64,000 nt of DNA from UBA1189 sp045654565 (GTDB lineage Bacteria; Bacteroidota; Bacteroidia; Bacteroidales; Bacteroidaceae): assembly GCA_045654565.1 (NCBI GenBank), contig JAZONP010000219.1, positions 4,224 through 68,223 of the forward strand. Direction: 5' to 3'. Position 1 is the first letter of the stretch, and each line of letters starts with the position of its first letter. The position numbers and the translations under genes are program-made. Positions 17,250 through 27,300 of the stretch are shown here, piece after piece. The notes below the pieces were generated by a model. That model made no database searches. It saw nothing but the letters and a program-made list of their open reading frames with translations, and was not told where the DNA came from.

Positions 17250-18158
17250 TTAATATCCTTGATTCATTAATACATGAGCCTCGTCATCGCTAATCCACTC
17301 TATGGCCTGAATGAAAGTTCCTACGGTATTAGTCCCCGCAGCCATACCAGGCACCCAAAGGGTGATGTATTGGTAGATGAACTTCTCGCATGCGCTATAA
17401 TAGCTTACGTAGTTGCTGGGTTGGTAGATGTGTAGCATGCCATCACCATACTTCGTACCGAAGGCCTCACCTGTGGTCACCAAAGGCTGATCATCCATCT
17501 CAATGAGCGGATTGAGCGGGTCATCGGTAGTGAAACGCAGTTTCACGTCGTAACCATCATAATAGAAGTCGCGCATGATAATGGTATTCTCCTCAGTAGA
17601 ATCCACTTCCGTCTTAATCAGACGATTGTATCCTCCTACGTAGTTATAAAGGAAGGTCGAGGTTATCATTGCATAGCCTGTAAAGGCATTGATGTCAAAC
17701 GGACAAACCTTCTGCAACATGACCTTGGTCTCCAATCCCTTATTTTCATAGAGCCCCCAATGGGTTTCTTCGGGAGAAATCAGACGCAGTTTAATCTCAG
17801 GAAGGTTCTCGTCAACGGTAAGGTTCTCATAGTGACCACGGATGCGGACGCTAGTTGCTAATTCGCCTGCTTTGATGACTACGGTGTTAGACTCTATCGT
17901 ATAGTGTACACCCTCGATGGCGCTACTTTCCGTCTCTATTACCTCCACGGCAAGAGTCTGGTCTTTATCCATAGCCCTAGTAGCAGAGATATAGACATCA
18001 GCATACTCCCCATTGTCCTCCACTCCTATAACAGAGAGAGTATCTGCAAACATAATATACTGCGGACCGCTATATACGATTCGTTCCTCTTCACAACTCG
18101 TGAAGCCTACGAACGATACAAGCGATACGACAACACTAAACAATATCTTTTTATTCAT
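17250..18158 (-). CDS. DUF4984-like lipoprotein with Calx-beta-like N-terminus
   Basis: A 302-residue lipoprotein with lipobox GFTSC. Residues about 30-140 have the feel of a DUF4843/Calx-beta unit (YIMFADTLSV, YISATRAMDKDQTLAVEV, YTIESNTVVIKAGE, INLRLISPEE-like). The C-terminal half (FDINAFTGYAMITSTFLYNYVGG ... FIYQYITLWVPG) is a separate beta domain often listed as DUF4984. Proteins of this kind directly follow SusD genes and act as accessory surface-binding lipoproteins. It follows susD by 15 bp. The family name is moderately certain; the role is inferred from position. Confidence 0.75.
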   Translation of the reverse strand: MNKKILFSVVVSLVSFVGFTSCEEERIVYSGPQYIMFADTLSVIGVEDNGEYADVYISATRAMDKDQTLAVEVIETESSAIEGVHYTIESNTVVIKAGELATSVRIRGHYENLTVDENLPEIKLRLISPEETHWGLYENKGLETKVMLQKVCPFDINAFTGYAMITSTFLYNYVGGYNRLIKTEVDSTEENTIIMRDFYYDGYDVKLRFTTDDPLNPLIEMDDQPLVTTGEAFGTKYGDGMLHIYQPSNYVSYYSACEKFIYQYITLWVPGMAAGTNTVGTFIQAIEWISDDEAHVLMNQGY

Positions 18159-18173
18159 ATATGGTCCTCCTGA

Positions 18174-19736
18174 TTATCTATTACTTTCGTTGGGTTCTAT
18201 CTTAGCATCGGGCGACTCTAACTCATGTTGTGGTATGGGCCACACGAAAAGCGGGTTATCTGCCTCCACTTTGAGGCTGCTACCGTTAGAGAGCGACTGC
18301 TGCTGTGGTGTACGCTCAAATCCCTTGTGCCAACGCTTCAGGTCTTGTAGACGGAATCCCTCCATGTAAAGTTCCTTTACGCGTTCCTCCTCAATAATAT
18401 CCATTGCATTCTCTGCATTCAACGATGCCGAAGCTCCAGAGCTATAGCGCGCCTTGCGCAACTCTTCGATATCCTTTGAGGCCTTTGAATAGTCTGGATT
18501 CTGCTTTTGTGCATATGCCTCAGCACGGATGAGATACTGCTCTGCCAAACGGAACACCTGCGGTTCAGAGACATGCAGTAACTGCGCAGCATCAAACAAC
18601 TCCTGATTACCCCAATACTTGGCAAGCAAAGGCCATGTCAGCCCATGGCTATGGCCCGTAGTCACCTCCGTAAAGAATACGCTGTAACGCATGTCATTGG
18701 CAGCATAAAGTTCGAGCACCCACTGCGCAGGCACATAGTCGGGCTTATACGACGCATAGTCCCAATTGAAGAAAACCGAGCCCAAAGCACCTCCATACGA
18801 TGTCGTAGTGAAACCTACCTGCCAAATGCTCTCGGTAGAGAGATTATATCGCCACATATATTCATAATAGCTGATGCTCCTATTTGTATATGACAGATAG
18901 TCTGTCATCGTAGTATATATTTGATTTGCGCTAGACAATGCAAACTTATCTTTTGCTCCATCAATGAGCAGTGACGAATATCTGATGGCATTCTCATAGT
19001 CCTTCATGTAAAGTGCCACACGTGCGCGCAACGCGTATACCGTGTATATACTGAAGTATGGGCTGCTATAGAAAGTCAGGCTTGCATCCTTCTCCTCTTC
19101 ATCGGTAAGTTGCAAACAATCCTCAGCACGCTCCAAATCTTCGATAACAAAGGCATATGAGTCCTTCAGCGACGCACGCACCAAGGGAGCATTACTATAA
19201 TACTCTTTTCTCAGTACCACGCCGAGCTCATCTGTTGCCTCATCATCACCCTCGTAAGCCTTACAGAAGAGCTTGATAAGTTCTGAGTAGGCCAAAGCGC
19301 GGGCGAAATAGGCCTCGCCGCAATATTGCTCCAAACGGTCAAAGTCGTCATCATTATAGATATTACCACGCACCTTGTCCACGTTGGCAAGCAAGAAATT
19401 GCATCGACCGATAACGTCGTACAACGCACCATACACAGAGGTTATCTGCGAGTTGGTAGCAAGGATGTCCCAGCGCCACACGTCACCATAAGTGTTGGTA
19501 TATCCGTTGACAGCATAAACCAGATCGGCTTGTAAGTCAGGCAGCAAGGTAAGGTAACCACTATAGAGAGCGCCACTGAGCCAAGCATTATAGATTCCAA
19601 TGACTGCCTGATTGGCATCCTCAATGGTGGTGATAGCACTACCTGCAGGAATCTCATCTTGCGGGAACTTATCCAAACAAGATGTCAGCATACACGCGCT
19701 GAGTGCAATAAGTAGATATGATTTGAGTTTCTTCAT
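18174..19736 (-). CDS. SusD/RagB-family outer-membrane lipoprotein
   Basis: A 520-residue nutrient-binding lipoprotein that forms the lid of a SusC-type transporter. Features: lipobox ACMLTSC, the N-terminal FPQDEIPAGSAITTIEDANQAVIGIYNAW region, TPR-like helices (EAYFARALAYSELIKLF), and the C-terminal RLAEQYLIRAEAYA, EERVKELYMEGFRLQDLKRW and VWPIPQHEL blocks typical of SusD. Length is normal. It lies 12 bp below susC and is translated with it. The ligand cannot be read from sequence; the operon's protease suggests peptides. Confidence 0.95.
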   Translation of the reverse strand: MKKLKSYLLIALSACMLTSCLDKFPQDEIPAGSAITTIEDANQAVIGIYNAWLSGALYSGYLTLLPDLQADLVYAVNGYTNTYGDVWRWDILATNSQITSVYGALYDVIGRCNFLLANVDKVRGNIYNDDDFDRLEQYCGEAYFARALAYSELIKLFCKAYEGDDEATDELGVVLRKEYYSNAPLVRASLKDSYAFVIEDLERAEDCLQLTDEEEKDASLTFYSSPYFSIYTVYALRARVALYMKDYENAIRYSSLLIDGAKDKFALSSANQIYTTMTDYLSYTNRSISYYEYMWRYNLSTESIWQVGFTTTSYGGALGSVFFNWDYASYKPDYVPAQWVLELYAANDMRYSVFFTEVTTGHSHGLTWPLLAKYWGNQELFDAAQLLHVSEPQVFRLAEQYLIRAEAYAQKQNPDYSKASKDIEELRKARYSSGASASLNAENAMDIIEEERVKELYMEGFRLQDLKRWHKGFERTPQQQSLSNGSSLKVEADNPLFVWPIPQHELESPDAKIEPNESNR

Positions 19737-19748
19737 AATTCGTAGAGA

Positions 19749-22685
19749 TTAGAATGTTAACTCCATACCAATGGAGAACTGGCGCGACATAGGATACTGC
19801 GCGGCATACACGTTGCTAGTCGACTCGGGATCAATACCGCTAAACTTGGTAAGGGTAAGGAGATTCTGTCCCTGCACATAAACACGCGCGCCACCAAGGC
19901 CCTTAACCTTTTCCAGTGTCTTGGGTTGGAGAGTATAACTGAGCATAAGGTTCTTCATACGTAGGAATGAAGCATCCTCAAGGAAGCGTGAGTCCATCTG
20001 CGGAGTCACACCATAGCGGGGGATGTCAGTAACATCGCCAGGCTTCTTCCAACGGTCATAAAGCAAACGCTTCGACTGGTTATATACAGTGTAGAGACCA
20101 TTACTCTCCTCAAAGAATCGGTCATTATTAAACATCCAACGATCAGCCACCCAAGCAAACTGTGTGCTCAACGAGATTCCCCTCCATGACACAGAGGTTC
20201 CGAAACCACCTTGCCAAGGAGCCATATAGGTCTTACCTATGAGAACCTTATCTGACTCGCGGAATGCAGTAGTAACATTACCCTCTTTGTCATACCAAAG
20301 AGCATCACCATTAGCAGGATTCACACCAGCATAGCGGTTGATGTAGAACTCACCCACGGGATGTCCCACCTTAAGTTTAGTTGATGTACCTGACATCTCG
20401 TACTCGTCAAGTCCATTGTATAGTTCAGTAATCTCATTATGATTGTATGACGCATTGGCATTGATGTTCCATACGAAGTTCTCGGTACGGAAGACATCAT
20501 AGTTCACAGACATCTCAACACCACGATTAACCATGGCGCCCACGTTATCCCAACGCTGTCCAAACCCGTTGTTTGCATAGGATTGAGGCACAAGCATCAA
20601 CATATCGGTGGTCTTCTTATTATAGAGTTCCACGTCCACGTTAAGACGATGCCAGAATCCGAGATGCAAGGCAAGGTTACTACTCCACAACTGCTCCCAG
20701 CTGAGATTGGGATTACCCTCGCTCGAAGGAGCAATACCCGACTCACCATTATAGATATAGCCACCACCTACGAGCTCCAAATGGTCGTAATTGGGGATTG
20801 ACGAGTTACCAGACGTACCAGTACTGAGTGCCACCTGTGCATTGGTAAGCCATGTATAGGGACGCATAAACTTTTCCTTCAGTGCATTCCACATCAAGCC
20901 CACTGACCAGAAGCTAGCCCAACGTCCATTCTTACCAAAGCGAGATGAAGCATCGCTACGCAATGAGAAATCTGCGTAATACTTGTCCATGTAGTTATAC
21001 TCACCACGTCCGAAGAATGATAGATAGCTATAGCTTGAGTAACCCTTGGCCCATGAGGTAGCCATCGTTCCTGTCGAGAGATTGGTGAGATAATCGTTAT
21101 TCTGTCCTCGTGTCACTACCTGGAAACTCTCAGAACGGAAATTTACGCCCTCTTGTCCAAGCATGAAATTAAAGTCATGCACATGATCGAGGTTAAACTT
21201 ATAATTAGCCGTATTAGTAGCTGTGAGCTGCAGCGCATTGCTCATCGCATTAGCCGCCGAACCGATACCATTGTTCCCCGGAAAACTGGGAAGCGATTTC
21301 ACGTCGGTTGTCGAGAGCGAGAAATCCACACCGAGCTGCGAACGCAAGGTAAGATTCTTAATGGGAGTAGCCTCTGCATATATTGTACTCAACAACTTGT
21401 ATTTTCTAAGATCTTGAGGGTTGGTAGACATCCACTCGATAGGATTCTGAGTGGTACCCTTCCATGAGCCATCCTTCGATGAAGCTATACCCCCATCAGC
21501 CTTATAAGGATTCCAGTAGGGGAGCATAAAGCGGCTTGCCGAGATGGGAGTATAGAGTGTATACGACCCCTCCTCAGCCTGCTGTACCTCTTCGTAGGTG
21601 AGCATCGTATTGGTTCCCATCTTGAGCCATTCTCCCGTCTTCACGTCGGCATTGCTGCGCAACGAGTAGCGACGGAATGTAGATCCCATAGCAATACCAT
21701 CCTGGTCAAAGAAATTGCCCGACACAAAGTAGTTCATACGTTCCGTAGCACGGCTCACCGAGAAGTCGTAGTTCTGAAGCATCGCGCGATTATTGAAGAT
21801 TGCCTTCTGCCAGTTGATATCTGTTTGGCTCAGCAGGTCATAGTCCTGCCCCGCATCAAGTCCCAGCTCCTTCTCGAAGGCGATACGCTCTGCCGTATTC
21901 ATCAGCATCCATTCCTTAGAGCTGGCGAGTTGAGATATACCGAGCTGTGAGCGCACCGTCACCTTCGGTTTCTCCATTTGCGTGCCACGTTTGGTAGTGA
22001 TTACCACCACGCCATTGGCAGCACGAGCACCGTAAATGGAGGTTGACGATGCATCCTTGAGCACAGATACCGACTCAATATCGTTCGGACTGATGGTATT
22101 GAAATCCGAGCTTGAAATGGGCACACCATCAAGAATGAAGAGTGGCGCTGTACCCGAGTTGATTGAGTTGGTACCACGTATCTGGAATGTAGCCGCCTTA
22201 GAAGGCTCACCCGAGTTAGAAAGCACCATCAGACCGGGGCTCTGTCCCTGTAGAGCCTGGTCGAAACCCGCAGCGGGAATCTCTGCAATCTTATCGGCCT
22301 TAACCGTTGACACCGAACCGGCGATAGTTCCCTTCTTTCTCACACCATAAGCCACTACCACTACCTCATCCATCAGCTGGGCGTCAGAAAGCATCTCAAC
22401 ATCAAGTTTTCCTGTTTTAGCAGTCACTTTGTGCTGCTGTTCCTGCATACCAAGGTAGGTGAAGCTTAATGTAGCCTCTTTACCAGACAACTCAATGGAG
22501 TAGTTACCATCAAAATCCGTAGTAACACCGCTTGTTGGATTTTCCAACGGACGGATAGCCACGCCAATCAGCGGTTCGCCATCCTCTTTGGAGATAACCG
22601 TACCCTTCACCGTAAAACTCTGTGCGAGCAACGTACTAAAGGTTACAGTCAGTCCGAAGATGGTCATCAATAATCTTTTTCTCAT
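19749..22685 (-). CDS. SusC/RagA-family TonB-dependent transporter
   Basis: A 978-residue outer-membrane receptor. The start at 22685 (MRKRLLMTIFGLTVTFSTLLAQ) gives a clean signal peptide; a longer frame to 22745 does not. After the signal come a carboxypeptidase-like regulatory domain (FTVKGTVISKEDGEPLIGVAI ... FDGNYSIEL), a TonB box/plug region (MDEVVVVAYGV, VSVLKDASSTSIYGARAANGVV, the SusC signature) and the 22-strand barrel ending MSRQFSIGMELTF. It imports oligomers bound by the SusD partner, powered by TonB-ExbBD. It is the first gene of the nine-gene operon. No anti-sigma, ECF or hybrid two-component regulator sits beside it. Confidence 0.95.
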   Translation of the reverse strand: MRKRLLMTIFGLTVTFSTLLAQSFTVKGTVISKEDGEPLIGVAIRPLENPTSGVTTDFDGNYSIELSGKEATLSFTYLGMQEQQHKVTAKTGKLDVEMLSDAQLMDEVVVVAYGVRKKGTIAGSVSTVKADKIAEIPAAGFDQALQGQSPGLMVLSNSGEPSKAATFQIRGTNSINSGTAPLFILDGVPISSSDFNTISPNDIESVSVLKDASSTSIYGARAANGVVVITTKRGTQMEKPKVTVRSQLGISQLASSKEWMLMNTAERIAFEKELGLDAGQDYDLLSQTDINWQKAIFNNRAMLQNYDFSVSRATERMNYFVSGNFFDQDGIAMGSTFRRYSLRSNADVKTGEWLKMGTNTMLTYEEVQQAEEGSYTLYTPISASRFMLPYWNPYKADGGIASSKDGSWKGTTQNPIEWMSTNPQDLRKYKLLSTIYAEATPIKNLTLRSQLGVDFSLSTTDVKSLPSFPGNNGIGSAANAMSNALQLTATNTANYKFNLDHVHDFNFMLGQEGVNFRSESFQVVTRGQNNDYLTNLSTGTMATSWAKGYSSYSYLSFFGRGEYNYMDKYYADFSLRSDASSRFGKNGRWASFWSVGLMWNALKEKFMRPYTWLTNAQVALSTGTSGNSSIPNYDHLELVGGGYIYNGESGIAPSSEGNPNLSWEQLWSSNLALHLGFWHRLNVDVELYNKKTTDMLMLVPQSYANNGFGQRWDNVGAMVNRGVEMSVNYDVFRTENFVWNINANASYNHNEITELYNGLDEYEMSGTSTKLKVGHPVGEFYINRYAGVNPANGDALWYDKEGNVTTAFRESDKVLIGKTYMAPWQGGFGTSVSWRGISLSTQFAWVADRWMFNNDRFFEESNGLYTVYNQSKRLLYDRWKKPGDVTDIPRYGVTPQMDSRFLEDASFLRMKNLMLSYTLQPKTLEKVKGLGGARVYVQGQNLLTLTKFSGIDPESTSNVYAAQYPMSRQFSIGMELTF

Positions 22686-22777
22686 TATATACTTGTAAAC
22701 TTTTATTATCCAATCATTTGCGCAAACCTCCTTAGCAAAAGCCAAGCACTTCTCGCGCCCTCATTTTCAACAAACTG

Positions 22778-22809
22778 CAAAGGTACACATAATTGGCGGA
22801 AAAACCTAA
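22778..22809 (-). promoter_or_regulatory. Promoter of the susC operon
   Basis: On the minus strand TACCTTTG (22785-22778) is a perfect -7 box; 20 bp upstream stands TTAG rather than TTTG. Transcription would start near 22771 with a leader of about 86 nt. A poor -33 is expected if an activator is required. Confidence 0.5.
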
Positions 22810-22998
22810 CGAGTAGAATCTAATCTGCAGAATTTTAACAATCTCAAGTCACATCCGTTGACAAAGAGACACAACTCCATAAGCCTCGGGAACGCATCAA
22901 TACCTTCCCAAAGCCCTATCCCTTCAGAGCGTTCGAGGTTGGTTCGTATCCCTCACACTCTTTCAGGCGAAAGTGTCGTAAACTCTATGGGGGGGGGG
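22810..22998. other. Gene-free stretch between dGTPase and the susC promoter, with a G10 run
   Basis: No open frame, RNA gene or clear terminator was found. The stretch ends in ten consecutive G residues (22989-22998), immediately after the dGTPase stop codon. A weak bulged hairpin (ACACTCTTTC with GAAAGTGT, about 22955-22980) has no T-run. Confidence 0.6.
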
Positions 22999-24333
22999 CT
23001 ATACTGCAGGCAAACTATTGCCATTAATCTTGCGATACAAGTCGAGAGCAAAAACATCAGTCATGCCCGACAGATAATCAAAGACTGCTTGGATCTTACC
23101 ATAGAGTGTGGGAGCATGCAAGTCGTACTGACTGCTAACCCGATTAATAAGGAGCCCTGAGTAAGCTTTGTCGGGATGGGTGACTGCATCGATCATCAGT
23201 TCAATCAATGTGTTGATAATACGGAAACCTGCAAGTTCAATGTCCAACACATCCCGCGAACGATAAATTTTCTTTACCGCCACCTCTGAACATTGCCTAT
23301 ATGCCTGTCGGCAACGCTCACTTGTATGCTTGATAAGCGGTTCAGAGAATGTTCCATTTAGGACTTCTTCTTCATGGCGCATAAAAGCATCTACACACTC
23401 ATCGATAAGTATGCCTATCACCTTGGATCGCAAGTAAGCGACCTGTTCATTACTATCTGTGACCATATTGAGCACCTCAGTGAGATGGCCTTGCTTATGC
23501 TCCTCAATAAATGGCGTGAGCAGTGCTATGGTCTCCTCACGAGTAAGTATCTTCAGTTTATAAGCATCCTCAATATCCATCATCTGATAGCAGATATCAT
23601 CGGCAGCCTCAACCAAAAACACAAGTGGATGACGGCAATAGCGAAGCGGCTCACCCTCGGAACTCAACCGAATAAGTCCCAAATCATCGGCTATCGTGCG
23701 AAAAGTATCAGCCTCAGTCTTAAAGAAACCGAACTTCGACTTCGCCCCCGAATAATACGACGAATAGGGATATTTCACAATACTGGCCAATGTTGAGTAG
23801 GTCAATGCAAAACCGCCTTTACGACGGCCGTTAAATTGATGGGTGAGCAAACGGAAGGCATTGGCGTTACCCTCAAAGTGGATAATATCGTCCCACTCGG
23901 CAGCAGTCATCTGCTCACGCAAAGCCTGCCCCTTCCCCTCCGTGAAATAAGAAGATATGGCACGTTCGCCCGAATGGCCAAAAGGAGGATTCCCCAAGTC
24001 ATGAGCCAAACAGGCTGCCGATACAATGCTGCCAATTTCTTCAATGAGAGAGTCTGCCAATTCGGGGCGGCGCTTCAGCACCGCACGGCTCACCTTATTG
24101 CCCAACGACCGCCCTACGCAAGCCACTTCGAGACTATGAGTAAGCCGATTATGTACAAACACGCTCCCTGGCAGAGGAAACACCTGAGTCTTATTCTGTA
24201 AACGCCGAAAGGGGGCCGAGAAGATCAAACGGTCATAGTCACGCAAGAAGTCCGAGCGGTCATCCGCTCCTTCTGCATGAAACGATTCCATACCCAAGCG
24301 TTTAGCAGATATAAGTTTCTTCCAGTCCATCAT
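22999..24333 (-). CDS. dgt: dGTP triphosphohydrolase (dGTPase, HD superfamily)
   Basis: A 444-residue HD-domain enzyme that hydrolyses dGTP (and possibly other dNTPs) to the nucleoside and triphosphate. Diagnostic blocks: DYDRLIFSAPFRRLQNKTQVFPLP, the HNRLTHSLEV histidine, ACLAHDLGNPPFGHSGE with the metal-binding HD, and ADDICYQMMDIEDAYKL with a second catalytic aspartate. Two adjacent ATGs (24333, 24330) are equivalent starts. It lies 24 bp below the C10 protease gene and may be read from its promoter. The stop codon is followed directly by a homopolymer of ten C in the mRNA. Confidence 0.92.
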   Translation of the reverse strand: MMDWKKLISAKRLGMESFHAEGADDRSDFLRDYDRLIFSAPFRRLQNKTQVFPLPGSVFVHNRLTHSLEVACVGRSLGNKVSRAVLKRRPELADSLIEEIGSIVSAACLAHDLGNPPFGHSGERAISSYFTEGKGQALREQMTAAEWDDIIHFEGNANAFRLLTHQFNGRRKGGFALTYSTLASIVKYPYSSYYSGAKSKFGFFKTEADTFRTIADDLGLIRLSSEGEPLRYCRHPLVFLVEAADDICYQMMDIEDAYKLKILTREETIALLTPFIEEHKQGHLTEVLNMVTDSNEQVAYLRSKVIGILIDECVDAFMRHEEEVLNGTFSEPLIKHTSERCRQAYRQCSEVAVKKIYRSRDVLDIELAGFRIINTLIELMIDAVTHPDKAYSGLLINRVSSQYDLHAPTLYGKIQAVFDYLSGMTDVFALDLYRKINGNSLPAV

Positions 24334-24357
24334 AAATTTCCTAATACTTTTTAGATG

Positions 24358-27300
24358 CTACTCTTCTTTGCATACAACTTTATGTCCATTCACTATGTAT
24401 ATGTTACCTGGAATCATCTCCTCAGCACTACCGATACGGCGCCCGAAGAGGTCGTGTATCACTTCCGCACGAAGAGGTGAAGCTTGTTGCAACAAGGGCT
24501 GCTCAACATCAGAGTCGATATTATTGTCATCAAGTCTACCAAGATAGTATAGGTTAAAGTCATCCACTTTATACCACGATTCGCCCCCTTTCACCCCGAT
24601 AGGCAAAAAGTCATCTTCAACTTTAATGCTGTCAATGACATATTCTGTCAAGTAATATTTCCCCCTTGGATGCGCCTTAATATCAAGAGTTCTTTCCCCT
24701 GCAAATAAGCTTACAGCATCATCTACTCCTGCACCCGCCATGGCAGTCAAACGATAATATCCGGGAGACAATCCTGAGACTGTTTGACTAATATCACTAT
24801 CCCCTGCATCTCCATAGAGAAGACAGCTACCATCCATACCTACTCCGAAGTTGTTTAGATTACCAGAATAGACCAACTGAGTATTACTACCTGCAGTCCA
24901 ACCCTCTTTAGTCTTCAGCTCAAACGATGGGTTAACAAGCAAGCTATTATAACAGATTGGCTCTGCCACATGAGCCAGCTTCAAGCGATATGTATTCAGC
25001 AAATCAACCAAACGCGAAGCATAGTCCTGCATTTCGTCAGTTTCCTCCGGCATGGTAGAGAATACATCATAAGCATAACGCATTGAATCAAGCAACACCG
25101 CATTCCACTCATCCTCAATCTGGGAATGAAGCGCATCGTAGGTGTGATTTGCCTCATCGATAGCCAGCGCCAACGCCATATAGCTTTTATTTTGAGCAGA
25201 GGTGGTTCTATGTGAGCGCACCCTCTTTGATGTAGACTTTATGATTGCAGTGAAGGGGGCTATCTTGGCACCTGCCTCTGCACGAGTGAAATATTGCGAA
25301 CTCTCCTTCTCATCGTAGCCATACACAAGCGTATTCTCATCAGCGTAGGAGGTTGAGACTACCGCTTGAAAAGAAGGAATGGTATCTATCTCCGATACGC
25401 CATTGCTACTTACGACCACATCGTTAGCGGTGATGGGACTATTATCACACGTCATCACCATATAGGGTGTACAAGCATACAACGTATCCACAAATTCTTG
25501 CTCAGCAATCGCGGAAGAGCTGATAGACTTCACTCGCTGGCACAAGTAGCCAAGAGGTCTTACGGCCGTAAAAGGCAAAGCAAAAGGTTTCCATCCCTGA
25601 CTAATATCCCATTTCGGGGTGAAAGTTGCTCGTCGGGCAACAAATTCATCAATGGGAGCAAAGTTAAAGTTTGGCTGGAGACGCAGATCCTCGCACATGC
25701 CATCACAAACAATGTTGTACCCATCCATTTCCTTGTTCACTAGGAATAGCGCATTAGGATTGACAGCTATGGGCTGGCCGCTAACATCAGAGACTTGAGT
25801 CAAGTCGTAGACCGTTATTTCCGGATTTACAGCCAATGTAGAGAAGAGCAAAGCATCCCATGCACCCGAGAGGGTCATAACAGTCCCATCAACGGACATA
25901 CATTCGAGCGTTGGAGGACAAACCTTAAAGTACAGAATAGAATCGGTACTTCCCATATTCAAAGCATCACCATCCGTGACATTGGTTAATTTATTTTTGA
26001 TACATAGGGCGTATCGACCTCCCACCTCCAAGTCTGTTATGTCAGCAGTCACGCGGGTTACACTTCCAGGTTCGTACTTCTGAGTCGGAATAGTGATAGT
26101 CTTTACTGTTTCCATTGCGTTGGTTCCTTCGTTATACTTCATCAGCTCCATACGCAAGGTTGTCTGAATAGGTGTAGCCTCTGCACTATTCTCTATTTCC
26201 GCAAAGGCCTGTAGCTTATCATTGTAGAGCAAACGATAAGTTCCACTTTCATGAGATTCCACAACATCTCCAGCAGTAATATCAAAGGACTTTAATGTTA
26301 AGTCGGGATTTACGGGCAGCACCGCTATCTCCGCTTTGTCAAGTACGTTGCAATTCTTGTCTGTAAGGTAGATGTAATAAGTACGCTCCGCAGCAGGTTT
26401 GAAAGTAACCGTAAACTCTCCACTCTCATCGCTTGCAAGAGACAAAGACGAATTGGACTCAGAGATGCTAGTCGAACTTGAAGGTACTCGGTTCGATGTA
26501 CTCCAATAAAGGTTAAATCCCGCATAATCAAGTGTACCATGATTAGTCGCGGAAACACGTATCGTCGTCTCCATACGCCTATAGGCTTGGGGGGCAGCGT
26601 GGATTTTTGCACTTACATTCGGTTTCTTGGGAGCAATGTTGTAGACCATTCCCTGTTGGCCAGAGAATCCGTTTACCCCCGTCTCATCATCCAATGTATA
26701 GTATCCGTCACCTTGTCCACCCCATCCGAAGTTAAAGTGAAATAGTCCATTATTGGCATTATATCCGTCAAGAATTATGGCGTGTCCTCCATTGGAAGGA
26801 TGAACGCCAGCATATACCATCGGTTGTCCCTTGATGAGGTTTCCATATACCAAATTCTCCCAAGTTGATTGGCTGGTACCTCCTTTGTATTGACACACAC
26901 TGCTTAAGTTGAAATATTGATTGTATCCATCCACTATATTAGAGATTTGCCCCGAAGTACTGCTACCATAAGTTTGCCATATACCTGCTCCGAAAGCAGC
27001 ATTGAGCACAGCCACTGCATTACGCATCTCTTCTGGATAGGCCCCATTGTAATCATACTGCATCAAATCCCACAATATAGGAGTACCTTTAGGATAACTA
27101 ACCATTACAGGCGCATCGCCATAGCCATACGTAGGCGTAGAGGCCAATAGTTCACCAGGCAGGTCGCGACGATAATGATGGAGCACCATCACCGCCGCCG
27201 TGCATGTACAACCAGTCAAGGCTCTATTGGTTGTATTTGTAATGAAGGGGGCCAGATCATTATATGGCGAGGACTGATGCCAATGCGCCTTAACAATCGG

